From Hymenopus coronatus (taxonomy: Eukaryota > Arthropoda > Insecta > Mantodea > Hymenopodidae): a stretch of 64,000 bases of DNA. A program made the position numbers and the translations under genes. The notes beneath the pieces are model-generated. The model ran no database searches, had not been told where the DNA came from, and was given only the letters and a program-made list of their open reading frames with translations. Positions 21,785-32,528 of the stretch are shown one piece after another (within the stretch, counting starts at the first letter, position 1; the number at the start of each line of letters is the position of its first letter). The stretch covers positions 72,357,196 to 72,421,195 of the forward strand of contig CM060884.1 of assembly GCA_030762935.1 (NCBI GenBank), given 5' to 3'.

Positions 21785-22848
21785 AATAAAAAAAAATCTG
21801 ATGTATCCCATGCATAAGACCTTCTCTACATCTCTGCAACAAATTGTTAGAAACCTAAAATGTTTTTATTATGTTTATACTAGCTAATTGAGAAAAATTA
21901 GAAGAAATTGCTATGTGACTGAAGTTGCTTTGTTTGTATGGATAGAGGATGTAAAATTCCCGCATGAGGTTTTTAAATCTGAAACCAATAACAAGGAATA
22001 TCTCAAAAACGATCAATAGCAGGAAAAAATGTATGTAACATAAATTGTCTATTTTATCGTAATCTACATTTTTGTGTAGTAAGTTTCTGTCTATCTCTCA
22101 CCAGTTATGGAAAATTAAAAAAAATCATCCAGAGTGAAGAGGTCTTTAGAGGCTATTCCTAGAAAACCCAGGATATACGTACATTGATATCTTCCAAGGA
22201 TGCGACACGAAGATTTTCAAGAAAATGCCCCATTACCAACTACCCTTTACATGGAAAATTTTTCGAAAATTTTGAGTTTCTAACGATTTTGATTAAAATA
22301 CCGCATATTAAAGAACGAAAAAATGCATATAACATAAATTGTGTGTTTTAACATGCTCTATTTTTTTATGGCAAGTTTTTGTCCATTACTTACGGTTTAG
22401 CAGTTATACAAAATTCCTTAATATTAATCCACAATAAAGTAGTCTTTATATGCTAAACCTAGAAATTCAAGATATAGATTTTATTTGTTAGGTAAATATC
22501 TTTTATGTCATATTGTAATCAAAATCGATAGAGCCATTTTTGAAAAAATAAAACATTTCGGAAAAAGTTCCAAGTAAAGGGTATGTTGTATTTGAGGGAT
22601 TTTTCTCAAAATCTTCGTTTCACAGCCCTGGAAGATATTAAACTTAAATACCAAGTTTGCTATTTTACCGACTTTCCGTTTTGGGTTATCGTGTTGACAG
22701 TCACACGCACACGCGGACCTTTTTCTGAAGATTCTTTTTTTTTTTTTTTATTCCGGTGAAATCTCGGTATTGAATTTTTGGTTGGAAGGCAATACTTTCT
22801 CTATACATTATGTACATATTACGTGTAGAGAAAGTAAAAATGTAACCT
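21785..22848 (+). repeat. R1 mosaic copy with an inverted middle segment
   Basis: Forward from AAATCTGATGTATCCCATGC to about 22188. Then reverse-oriented R1 (GATGCGACACGAAGATTTTC, CTAACGATTTTGATTAAAAT) to about 22315, then forward again from AAAAATGCATATAACATAAA to GTGTAGAGAAAGTAAAAA. A poly-T run (about 22736-22749) replaces part of the AC module. Confidence 0.85.
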
Positions 22849-23742
22849 AGCTTTCCAAACACTGCTTTGCAGTACTTCTCATATGAAGGAAATGCTGCCA
22901 ATAGCGAAAGTAAAACTTTCGGGTAAAAATGAAAAAGATCTCCTCTCTAACGCTAATATTTACAAAGTTATTGATGTTTTACCAAGTGAGTGTACTAGTA
23001 TATTCTAAAAAGCTACTATACATGCTTATTTACAAGAATATTTTTAAACGATTTATATTTAGCGTACTGCTATGAAAGTTACACCAAAATGTGCGGGAAA
23101 CTCGAAATATTTATAGGCAATTAAAACATTGAAATGGAAAAAATTACGAAAACCTCATTTCGACTCCCCTTAAGTTGACCAGTCTGTGAACATTTCAAAT
23201 TCAATGTTTCTTAAGAACATGTGTGATAATGCTAGCTTTGTGAAATTTATACCGCAGTTGTAATATAATGCAAATTGCCTTGTAATTCTCATGCCGTGAC
23301 AAGTATATGGCACTGGGGTGTCGTCCGGTTTAGTTGCTTTCACTATTGGTGGATAGATGGCAGTATAATCACAATTAGCATTCTACAGTAAGTATGCTAC
23401 AAAATCTGGCCGTCAGGTGCACTGTCCGTCTCCCGGCCACGTACTGTACGCTTGACTAACAGTCCTAGACAAACATGCGTAGACGTCAAATAAAATCTTA
23501 AATCACATTAACAGTTATAATAATAAACACAAAACATGCCTTATCGAAGGAGATGTTGGAAATTCCTGGACAACAGTAACCTTGTATGGTTTGAGATTTA
23601 AAAGTTTTGTTGCTTTCCATGCTTAAGCTTTCAAGTTTTCAGTTTCTTGTGTAACACCCTAAAGATTTTCGAGGAGACAGTAATAATCTTTGTCCCATTT
23701 CATCTAATTTCTGCTCTGTAAGCTAACGCCTGTTTACCTTTT
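22849..23742. other. No gene seen
   Basis: R1-free. Contains CATTTCGACTCCCCTTAAG at 23155, shared with about 9105. No exon recognised. Confidence 0.4.
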
Positions 23743-24710
23743 TTTACTTTCTCTATACGCACTATGTACATGGTGTATAGAGAAGCTATTGCACTCCACC
23801 AAAAAATTTGATACCGAGATTTCACCGGATATAGAATAGTATATTGCGTGCTAACAACTGTAAGTTATGCTTATCAGGTCGAGAATGCATATTAAGAATA
23901 CGAGATCAAGCATTCGAAATCTGATAAGTAACCTATGTTTTAGGGTCCCCTGTATCCAGAAGAAGGTCCGTGTGTGTGTGTGTCAGTGTGTCCGTGTGTC
24001 TGTGAACACGATAACTCAAAAACGAAAAGTCGGTGAAATACCAAACTTGGTATTTAAGTTTAGTATCTTCCAGGGATACGACATGAAGATTTTGAGAAAA
24101 TCCCCCCACCCCCAAACTACCTTTACATGGAACTTTTTTCGAACATTTTGATTTTCTAAAAAATGGCTCTAACGATTTTGATTAAAATATCGCATATTAA
24201 AGATATTTACCTGGCAAATAAAATGTATATTTTGAATCTTCTGGGAATAGACTCTGAAGACTACTTTATTCTGGGTCAATTTTACGGAATTTTGCATAAC
24301 TGCTAAACCGTAAGAGATGGACAAAAATTACCACACTTCAAATATAGATCACTTTAAAACACACAATTTATCTTATATACAGTTTTTTGTGGCGCTGGCT
24401 GTTTTCGAGATATTCCTTCTTATTGATTTCAGTTTTTAAATACTTAAACTTTTCTCATACGGAAACTTGTCAAAGCTTGGTCACGCAAAGAAACGGATTT
24501 TAATCCCATAGAAACCACACTTTAAAACATTTGACTGTTGTTTTAGTCTTGTGTATTCCCTTATTTCTCTTCTAACTTTTAAGGAACTAAATAATAAGAC
24601 CGTCTCTGCTAATGTTTTAGCCTGAAATAGATAGTAGAGTAATTATAACAATAATTTGTTATAGAGATGTAGAGAAAGTCGTGTGGATGGAACACATTAG
24701 ATTTTTTCCT
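23743..24710 (-). repeat. R1 copy, reverse, full length (subfamily C), carrying an insertion
   Basis: Starts TTACTTTCTCTATACGCACT with a palindrome (ACTATGTACATGGTGTATAG) and ends GTGGATGGAACACATTAGAT. About 105 bp foreign to R1 interrupt it at 23830-23935 between TTTCACCGG and CCTATGTTTTAGGGTCC. The tract is GTGTGTGTGTGTCAGTGTGT. Confidence 0.9.
23858..23930. repeat. Small inverted-repeat insertion in R1
   Basis: GTTATGCTTATCAG, then CGAGAATGC on the left pairs with GCATTCGAAAT, CTGATAAGTAAC on the right, around a loop of about 20 bases. It lies wholly within the part of 23830-23935 that other R1 copies lack. A tiny fold-back or MITE-like insertion is the simplest reading. Confidence 0.55.
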
Positions 24711-25589
24711 ATCACAAATTAATCCCGTCTCCCTGAATTTATTTACAAGCAAACGAAAGGCCTCTCTGCTCGGAACACGCACGCACCCAGGAAATTTAGT
24801 TTCATACCTTCAAGATGGTGTACGCGCATACGTATCGTACATAAACATTGTGGTACTGTATTTTGTAGACACTTTAAGCAAAACGTAACACTTCTAAACA
24901 TCCCTAACGTTATACAAACTGAGGCTTTCACGGCCGGCGTCTTGAATAATGAAACTTTTTTCCGGGCTTGTAGGCTGTGGTCCATTGTGTCCCGAAGTTT
25001 GCGACGTTTCGCCAAGAGCTGCGCCTGGCATCTTCAGGGGTGATCCGGTGGCTGATCAGAGCTCGATTGAATTTTTGCAAGCAAGCAAGCAATCGGGGAA
25101 TTTAGGGGGTTTAATTCATCCCCGGGGCTGTTTAAGGTGTATTTTGCCCTCTTCAGCATTTGGGATATTATTTTATTAGTTATTTTACGAAATTGCCATC
25201 GAGCGTTGTTTCAATCTTCCTTCCTTGCTTCTTTTTGGGGCGGATTTTTTATTGAAAAGACTTTTATACAATAATTAGGTTTATTTTTCAAAATGCAGAA
25301 ATTCTGAAAGTATGTTGGCGATGTCTTCGTTACTGTTTTCTCGTTGTCGTGCGATATTTTTGTATGTTCCTGAGGTTTTCCGGCAGATCTTCTTTGAGCT
25401 TGGAGCTGAGTTAATTAAGCGTTGGTGTTAATTGTAGGACTTTTATCGTGAGTTCTCTTCGCAGGTGTCCTTTTTCCTCATTGGTTGTTTGAATTTTCAG
25501 GATGCAGTGAGGAATTTGATTGGTGGTTGAGGTGTTTATTTCTGTGAAACTTTTGGTGCCTTTGTGAGTTCTTCAAGAATGTTGCTCTA
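24711..25589. other. No host gene seen; possible dispersed-repeat 3' region
   Basis: The minus strand of about 24870-25060 (CCTGAAGATGCCAGGCGCAG, CTTGGCGAAACGTCGCAAAC) has the look of a widespread arthropod retroelement tail, possibly Penelope-like; I am not sure. The rest (25160-25590) is T-rich with no exon. Confidence 0.3.
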
Positions 25590-26080
25590 TTGTTCGGCGT
25601 GCACAGATTTCAAATGAGCATTGACGTTGCTTTGAAGATCTTCGTACTTTACGACGGAGAGCCATTCAAAACAAACGAAGAGAAACGCTGACTTCAGGAA
25701 TTGTGTTCATCCATGTCAACGCTCGTCCACACCTATCTGCTCCTTGAACAATTTCAATGGGGCATTTTCGATCATCCGCCGTACAGTCTTGACCTGGCAC
25801 CCAGCGACTTTCATTTTTACCCTGAACTAAAGACGTGGCTAAGACAGCAGCACTTTGAAACCAACGAAGATCTTCAAAACAACGTCAATGCTCATTTGAA
25901 ATCATTGACAGCCATACTTTTTGAAACGGGTGTTCCAAAGCTTTTGCACAGGAATGATAAATGTCTGAATCTTTTCCGTGGTTATGTTGAAAAGTAACTA
26001 TAAGTGTACAAAACTTTTAGTAATAAAAGAATTGTTTTCGATGAACTTTTCTTTTATTTATAGCCTATCGGATATTCAAA
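25590..26080 (+). mobile_element. Fold-back mariner, second copy, decayed
   Basis: The left part (GATTTCAAATGAGCATTGAC, TTTGAAGATCTTCGTACTTT, then GAGAGCCATTCAAAAC) repeats the same inverted-arm-to-transposase junction as the element at 2716. The transposase frame at 25701-25997 keeps DLAPSDFHFYPELKTW and QNNVNAHLKSL but has lost most of the NARPHTAG motif. The 3' end stops at AGCCTATCGGATATTCAAAA, short of the TIR. The left TIR is also missing. Confidence 0.85.
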
Positions 26081-26269
26081 ATATGAAATTCTTGAGATTT
26101 GCGTATCTTTAAGGACATTAATGAACATTCGGATGCTATTAAAAGTTGACAGTCACTGTACATAGAACATAGAAGACAAAGTAGCAGGTGTAAGTACCCT
26201 GCAGATACAGAAATAGCTTTTGATCAGCTTTAGGGCGAACAAATAACCCTAGCGTGAAGGAAGTGTTGT

Positions 26270-26465
26270 TGGCGCATACAGGAAATGAGCTCATCTCCCT
26301 TGAGGCTAAGTGGGAATACTGTACAGCTCACCCTCTCAGCTGCGCCTCCTTCTGGGCTCTGCACAGTAATCTCATGTTTACTTTCAAATGTCCTCTTTGT
26401 GCCAGGCTTGAACCCCAGACCTTGTGATCAGAAGGCCAGACCTTAACCACTAAGCCACCCTACTA
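26270..26465 (-). mobile_element. tRNA-derived SINE-like element
   Basis: Minus strand: GTAGGGTGGCTTAGTGGTTA (A box), CTTCTGATCACAAGGTCTGG (anticodon-arm region), GGGTTCAAGCCTGGC (B box), then a non-tRNA body of about 130 bp. The tRNA-like part is well preserved, so a tRNA pseudogene is the alternative. Confidence 0.6.
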
Positions 26466-26535
26466 ACGAGAGAAGTATAATCAGCATTTTAAAACTGAAA
26501 CCAATAACAAGGAATGTCTCTAAAACGTCAGCTCT
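26466..26535 (+). repeat. R1 scrap, forward (subfamily C)
   Basis: AGAAGTATAATCAGCATTTT, ACTGAAACCAATAACAAGGA, ATGTCTCTAAAACGTCAGCT. Confidence 0.7.
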
Positions 26536-26547
26536 ACAAACAAACAA

Positions 26548-27378
26548 AAAATTGATGTGTTCCATTCCCATGACTTTCTCTACTTCTGTGTAACAAGTTA
26601 GTGTTAATAAATTGATTCTTCTATTTACTTCATGCTAATCGAGAAAAAATAGTCTCATTACTTGCTTCCTTGTAAGTAGAAGCGAAATATGGAAGTATCA
26701 TACGTTAAAGTGAAGTCAAAAGCTAGGTGACTAAAGTTCCTTTGTTTGTATGGACACGAGTTGACAAATTCCTGAATGAGAAAAGTACAAGTTTTTCAAA
26801 GCTGAAGCCAAAAACAAGGAATATCTCAAAAACGATTAACTCCTCGAAAAAATAACATAAGTTGTGTGTTTTAATGTGCTCTACATGTTTTGTTTGTTAA
26901 GTTTTTGTCCATTTCTTACGGTTTAGCAGTTATGCAAAATTCTTCCAGAATAAAGTAGTCTTCAGAGTCTATTCCCAGAAAATTCAAGATATACATATTA
27001 TTTGTGAGGTAAATATCTTAAATATACGAAATTTTAATAAAAATCGTTAGCCATTTTTAAGAAAATCAAAATTTTCGAATCTTTTTCCAAGAAAAGGGTA
27101 GTTTGGGGTGGGGGAATTTTTTTTTGAAAACCTTCGTGTCGCATCCTTGTAAGATACCAAACTTAAATACCAGGTTTGGTTTTAAACGGTCTTTTCATTT
27201 TTGAGCTATGCTGCCCCCCCCCACACACTGAAAGACGGTCAGACACACACACGGACATTTTTCTAAAATTGCTTTTTTTGGATTCAGGGGGGTCTCGAAA
27301 CATATATTTCCGGTGCAATCTCGGTATCGAATTTTTGGGTGCAATACAATACATATGTACATAGTACGTATAGAGAAC
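26548..27378 (+). repeat. R1 copy, forward, full length (subfamily A)
   Basis: Starts AATTGATGTGTTCCATTCCC. Its end TACGTATAGAGAA abuts mariner coding sequence directly, with the terminal AGTAAAAA missing. Hairpin ACCAAACTTAAATACCAGGT. Confidence 0.9.
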
Positions 27379-27926
27379 CTGGTGATTTCCACACTGTGCT
27401 GGCATTTTTTCTTTCAGACTCATGATGATGCTGCCAAGACTCATCACCGCTGATAATCGATTTAAAAAAATGCATCCCCTTCATCAGCAAAGAGACGCAG
27501 CACTTCACGGCTTGTCTCCATTCACACAGCCTTTTGTTCGGGAGTCCACAGACATAGCACCCAACGAGCACAAACTCGGGTCATATGGAGATGGTCGTGC
27601 ATAACTGTAAACACACTGCCATATGAAACTCTCAACACTTCACTGAGGTTACGTAATGTTATACGCCGATCCTCTCGGACAATCACAGCAGCTGTGCTGA
27701 CTTCAGTCACAGCAGAAGCCGAAACACCAGGCCCACCTTGCTTATCACTGACAAGTCGGCCTTCTTTGAAGTCCTTGAACCACCTAAACACTGTTGCACG
27801 AGGTAGTGCATCTTCACTGTACGCTTGCTTCAGCTTTTCATAGGTTTCGGTGGCTGCATGGTTTAAACGAAAACAGAATTTGATTGCGCTGTACTGCTCC
27901 TCTCGCGTCTGGTGTGCGAAATGCAC
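27379..27926 (-). pseudogene. mariner transposase N-terminal fragment
   Basis: Starts near 27926: TREEQYSAIKFCFRLNHA, TYEKLKQAYSEDALPRATVF, RWFKDFKEGR, the paired HTH DNA-binding region; then EDRRITLRNLSEVLRVSYGS and LTPEQKAV-like WTPEQKAV. A frameshift near 27525 leads to ISGDESW, holding the first catalytic Asp, and ends at TVWKSPGS. The other two catalytic residues are absent. This differs in coverage from the C-terminal fragments elsewhere. Confidence 0.93.
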
Positions 27927-28099
27927 GTAGGGTCTACAAAATAGAGCATTTCTACCAACCTACCCATACGAGAGTACTACCGCCTACCGATATTATACAT
28001 AACAACCCGCTCTTTTCAAATATTTATGTTACAGATACGAAACTATCACGAAAGCTACAGGAAAAATCAGTTTCAGTCTTTGTTGATCAGCCCTCGTAC
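27379..28099 (-). mobile_element. mariner element, 5' half, inserted in R1
   Basis: The 5' TIR reads TACGAGGGCTGATCAACAAA on the minus strand, ending at the TA of 28098-28099. R1 sequence (CGATATTGTAATCAAAATTA) begins at that TA, as expected for insertion into the R1 motif ATATACGATATT. The 3' half is missing and replaced by the end of the R1 copy at 26548-27378. Confidence 0.85.
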
Positions 28100-28345
28100 G
28101 ATATTGTAATCAAAATTATTAGGGTAATTTTTGCTAAAATTAAATTTCGCGAAACATTTTCCAAATAAAGAGTAGTTGAGGGGGGGTAAGGGATTTTCTT
28201 GAAAATTGTTGTCTTATCCAACATTGGTATTTAACTATTCATATGAGGTATGCTGCCCACAGACACTCATACCATAGGGAGGTTTACAAAAAATATTCTT
28301 TTTGGATTCAGGGGTCACAGAACATATATTTACAATGAAACTACG
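28100..28345 (+). repeat. R1 3' portion, forward
   Basis: From GATATTGTAATCAAAATTAT to ATTTACAATGAAACTACG. The AC tract is short (ACAGACACTCATACC) and the palindrome is missing. Confidence 0.8.
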
Positions 28346-28840
28346 TAGCTTATACATTATTTCAAAGTTAATTTAAATGCATACAAAACAATTTGTTGTT
28401 TAATTGGTCATCCTTGCCTACTGGTGTCGGTTGAGAGTAACCTGATCGAAGCACTTTTACCAATTCCGTGAAAGAGGCCTTTTGAAAGTAGTCAGAAACC
28501 TTTCTCGGCAGCAAACCAATTTTAATTACAGCTTGACAGGCACGCGCTCTGTCTCCTACATAATGAAACTGTCAAATTACATTTTTAGCATTAAGCCCAG
28601 GCTGTCAGTGGGCATTCTCGTCAGCGTATTAAATTCCTGATCGATTTCTGAGACGGGCCACTTGGACACGCGCGCCTCCTTTAACGAGCTTATTAAAGCT
28701 AATGATTCAATATGGCGCTGTAAGCTGGCGATGGTAAAATATTCCTGGAATGACAACATGTATTTATTTGTTTTTAGATCGAGCGAGGTGGTGCCTACGT
28801 AACGTGTCTTGTTTAGAAATACAACTCCGGATGCTTAGCT
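28346..28840. other. R1-free stretch; possible conserved non-coding DNA
   Basis: 28490-28760 looks single-copy, with three TGACAG/CTGTCA cores within about 75 bp (near 28535, 28569, 28603) and AT homeodomain-type motifs (TTTTAATTACAG, AAAGCTAATGATT). A 60-codon frame on the minus strand (28577-28759) has no family I recognise. Confidence 0.35.
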
Positions 28841-28844
28841 GGAC

Positions 28845-29040
28845 TCCGGCGCTGTGTTCCTTTTTTCCAGTTTCCTACATTCCTTAGTTGACCTATTAAT
28901 GTTTAACGTTTTCCTTTTTACCACTGACATATACACATTTACAAACATATAACACCCATGCCCAAGGCGGGACTCGAGCCCACGATCCCCTGCGCCACGA
29001 AGTACCAAAGCGAGACACTTTAGCAAGCGCGGCAAAAGGG
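28845..29040 (-). mobile_element. tRNA-like SINE, minus strand
   Basis: Minus strand: CTTTGGTACTTCGTGGCGCA, then GATCGTGGGCTCGAGTCCCG (B box), CTTGGGCATGGGTGTTATAT and an A-rich tail (GGAAACTGGAAAAAAGG). Shares the GGGTGTTATAT tail with the SINE at 47.65 kb. Confidence 0.6.
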
Positions 29041-29299
29041 TCTAGATTCGTTTCAGCAAGACAAAAAACAAATCAAACATTACAGAAAGGCAAGAATAAA
29101 AAGAAAATTCAAAACCTATTTGATAATAAAAAAAATCCAACTGGTACAGAATGAACAGTATAGCTGCCTTTTTCCGCAAGTACTGCTCATGCAGGACCTG
29201 CGCATTCTGAAGTTCCCGGGTTGGATCTCCAGAGACCGCCAATAACCGCCATTGTCATATTAATGCTGCAGATTGAGCTGAAATGTTTAATTTCTCTAG

Positions 29300-29366
29300 C
29301 TCATATGAAAAATACTTTGTTACACATATACAGAGAAAGTCATTTGAATGGAACACATTGTTTTTT
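29300..29366 (-). repeat. R1 terminal scrap, reverse
   Basis: ATACAGAGAAAGTCATTTGA, then ATGGAACACATTG. Confidence 0.7.
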
Positions 29367-29431
29367 TATACTTTAGAGCACCGTTAATTTAAAGGTTGAG
29401 AAGCAAGAAATTAGAATACTACTACCATGAC

Positions 29432-29535
29432 CACGAAAACGACCTCAAGCACGAGCACGAACACGACCACGACCACGAGCACGAACACGACCACGAGCAC
29501 GAACACGACCACGAGCATGAGCACGACGACCAAAT
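29432..29535. repeat. Hexamer-type minisatellite (CACGAN)
   Basis: Units of CACGAC, CACGAG and CACGAA in a 12-18 bp higher-order pattern. Translation gives Glu/His/Asp runs, which is only the repeat. Confidence 0.9.
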
Positions 29536-29589
29536 GACCATTAATACTACTATTACTTCTACTATTCTACTATTAATATTACTATTACC

Positions 29590-29990
29590 GGAGGCAGGTG
29601 GCTCAGGCTATTCGTCTGGGACTGGCATTCGAAGGTCGTGGGTTCGGTTTCCCGCGGTTGAGCTCTCTGATCCCTGGATTTTTCGGGGGTTTTCCCAGGA
29701 CAGTAGGCGAATGCTGGAGAGGATTGTTCATTTTCCCGACGATCCTGACTCTTCATTTCATCCAACCGGTCTCTTACACGGTCGTAAATGATGACGAGCA
29801 CTGCGGTAGTGGAGGTGATTGCACTCTGAAAATACAAACTCTCGGAGGCGGGATAAGGTTAGTGGTTTTCTTTGGATTCAGATGGTCTATCCTGGTGCTC
29901 CCGCATTGAGGTGAACAACTGCCTGAAAATTGTTAGCGACCCTCCACGACGGCTCTCTCCCTGTCTGGATGTCGGCCGCCTGAAATTATA
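29590..29990 (+). mobile_element. tRNA-derived SINE, family S2
   Basis: CAGGTGGCTCAGGCTATTCG (A-box-like) and GGTCGTGGGTTCGGTTTCCC (B-box-like), then a body of about 330 bp. The 3' part (CTCCACGACGGCTCTCTCCC, GTC, then GGCCGCC) recurs at 49,980-50,022, showing it is dispersed. Frames read through it are not genes. Confidence 0.7.
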
Positions 29991-30039
29991 TTATTACTAC
30001 TAATACTGTTTGTTTTTCAGGCCTGAAGCATAGACAACT

Positions 30040-30256
30040 TTATCCGGCTACCACTACTACTATTTCCACCACTGCCACTACCACCACAACTATCATTACC
30101 ACCACTACCACAACTACTACTATTACCACCACAAATACCACTACCAATACCACAACCACTACCACCAGAACTACCATTACCACCACCACTACCACAACTA
30201 CTATTACCACCACTACCACCACAAATACCACTACCGCTACCACCACTATCAGTACC
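30040..30256. repeat. (ACY/ATT) trinucleotide microsatellite
   Basis: About 215 bp of ACT, ACC, ATT and ACA triplets (ACCACTACCACAACTACTAC). It stays open in several minus frames as poly-Val or Gly/Ser, an artefact of the triplet period. Confidence 0.95.
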
Positions 30257-31012
30257 ACACACTGAAATATAGTTACTTGAAGGCTCCTACACTAGGGAGA
30301 GAAAACACACGTTTAACATGTAGGAGAATAGACCACTTTTTATGCACGTGAGTGTACATGCTCGCTGTAAACAGATGATCACTAGAATGTGGTTTACGTG
30401 ATCAAGAGAGGCGAATCGTTGCATTTTATGAAGCGCTAAAAGCAGGCTCAAGCGATTATAACTCGTTTTTATCCGCTGCCGACGAAACCTTTGTGTAAAA
30501 CAAGGAGGAACGCCCTGTTTAGGGAGCAATTTACACTTAAAAACTCGAGGGAGTTAGCATTTCCCGAGCACTCTGAAATGGGGAAATTTAGTGGAGAAGA
30601 CATCGATAAACACCTGGTGCTTCTCTGGAGACAGACCTGCCCTGTTCGCTCGGAATCTGATAGCGAGAGCCAGCCATAAATCCTGTGCCTAGTCAAAACA
30701 GTTGAAATACGCAATAAGAGATTATAAGCAATCAATTGTTTTTTCTCTCATTTCTGTTTTTAGCACAATTCTTAACGCAGAAACAAAACACTGATATTTT
30801 GGAATATCCAAACTATTTCAGTATAGCCACTTAATACATTAATTTCATAATTGAGTTGGTCATTGCAGAAAGATCATGAGAGACAAAATTCAGATTTTAA
30901 AGAAGATGGAAATCAATTATTATTATTATTTAATTTATATATTTATTTGCCTTACTCAAGGTCGATGCTATTCAGTCTATTCCACGATTGCAAAAATAAA
31001 AATATAGTAATT
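30257..31012. other. R1-free stretch, no gene seen
   Basis: Bases 30400-30690 are GC-richer and have overlapping 60-90-codon frames on both strands with no recognised similarity. Nothing supports an exon. Confidence 0.35.
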
Positions 31013-31106
31013 ATTTTCTCTACACGGGCTACATACATAGTGCATGTTGGATGCAATACTTCTCTCTACACTATATACACAGTAGAAGTAGAGAAAGGAA
31101 TATATT
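31013..31106. repeat. R1 termini only, head to head
   Basis: TTATTTTCTCTACACGGGCT then ATGTTGGATGCAATACTTCT, ending GAAGTAGAGAAAGG. Two R1 ends enclose almost nothing, so this is an extreme deletion derivative or a rearrangement scar. Confidence 0.65.
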
Positions 31107-31612
31107 TTGAACTTAATAAAAGTGAAATGATTTTCTAATCTGTAAGAAACATCGTTTTTCCTTCTTGAGGAAATTTAAATACCAATTAACTGAAGATGTA
31201 AAGGAGAAGGCGCATTCTTAATAATGGACACTTTCAATTTAAAACCGAATTTTGTAGCAAACTTTTTCTAATACTTTTCCATACTGATGATGCTCCACAT
31301 GATGCATTTGTTTTAACAATTTGTTTCAAAATATTTATTCTGCCTATGAAAAGCAATTATAGAGAATCGTCATATAGTTTTTCGAAATAATACTTCTATT
31401 TTAAGATATAAATTATTATATTTTGTACAGCCTGAGGTGGGAACTAGGGACGTGCTGGTCCTCTCTCCGGAGTCGCAGCTGGAGGCGATAGTTTTGGGCG
31501 CTCCACGGCAATGAAGACATAATTATTTTGCTTACGATACTAAGCGGACGGAGATCTCGGGAAGTGGCACTTGCATTGAGTCAGATGTTTTATTTCCTTA
31601 CACATAGGTTCC
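31107..31612. other. No gene seen
   Basis: AT-rich to 31430, then GC-richer (GGAGTCGCAGCTGGAGGCGA). No exon recognised. Confidence 0.35.
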
Positions 31613-31925
31613 TGGCGCGCTTCAGCACCGTTCTTTATCTCACAAGAGAGCATAAACACGCACAATGAAACTTTAATTTACCTGGCACTAATCACAATTA
31701 TTACCATGCAGACACTTTAATTTTTTGGCGCGCATTTCGTATTCTAAGCGACGCAGGTTCCGCGTGGTGTTACCTTTTAACAGTGTGCGAATCACAATTG
31801 TAAACGTTCAGATTTTTTGTGGACACTTATCTTTTTGGCGCGGATTTCTTCATCTGGGCGACGCAGGCTCCGCGTGGCGTTACGTTCTAACAGTGTCTAG
31901 ATTCGGGCGAACACTCTGATTTATA
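31613..31925 (+). repeat. ~110-bp direct repeats, three diverged units
   Basis: GGCGCGC/G cores at 31613, 31727 and 31837. The last two units share GCGACGCAGG(T/C)TCCGCGT, GG(T/C)GTTAC and TTCTAACAGTGT-like strings; the first and second share AATCACAATT. Confidence 0.75.
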
Positions 31926-32528
31926 CTAAATTTTACCCACGCGCAAAACTCTCAACTTGCAATTTCATTGGCTCATTTTGGCACCGAAAATGGCTTGGAG
32001 GGCACTTTTGACGTGACGTAATTATTTGCATATGGTCAGTCCGTCTTACACGTGATTTTTTGAACTCATTTTTTTTTTCCTTTTTTTTTGTGGTTCTCCT
32101 CTGTATACGCAACATAAACTTTCTCTTGCGACCCGTGACTGATACAAAAGCATTCTTTCCCCCTAGCAATACACAAAAGCTGTTGTTGTAAACATCTGAA
32201 ATCGTCGCTTGAAAACCCTCTTGCTACGTCCAGGATCAGTCTTCACTGAACTTACAACATACATTATAACAAATAATTAAATAATATTTGAGAACACACG
32301 GAAAAGCATAATGTTATTCTTAGAAATTAACTTATACAGTCTAATTAATTGAAATATATACTATGGGCTCGTTCAGCTGGGCGACAATACGTCTCAAGCC
32401 ATAAATTTTGGAGGGTATTAAAACTTATAATTTACGTACAGTGATGAAGAGTTTATATTAAAAATAATTATTTGTTAACTCATTTACTGTAAAACATAAA
32501 TGGATGTTTTAAAATATTCACTTATTAG
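31926..32528. other. No gene; promoter-like motif cluster at 31975-32045
   Basis: 31975-32045 holds TTGACGTGACGTAATTATTT (two CRE/ATF-type cores) and an octamer ATTTGCAT within 25 bp, downstream of TCATTGGCTCATTTTGG. No TATA or transcript evidence, so regulatory function is a guess. The remainder is AT-rich. Confidence 0.3.

Noticed and set aside
24743..25015. 90-codon minus-strand frame as a host gene
   Set aside because: Looks like the tail of a dispersed element read in a frame; no motif or splice context.
29396..29791. 131-codon frame with His/Asp/Glu runs
   Set aside because: Begins in a CACGAN repeat and continues into SINE S2.
30017..30262. Gly/Ser-rich and poly-Val frames
   Set aside because: Artefacts of an ACC/ACT/ATT microsatellite.
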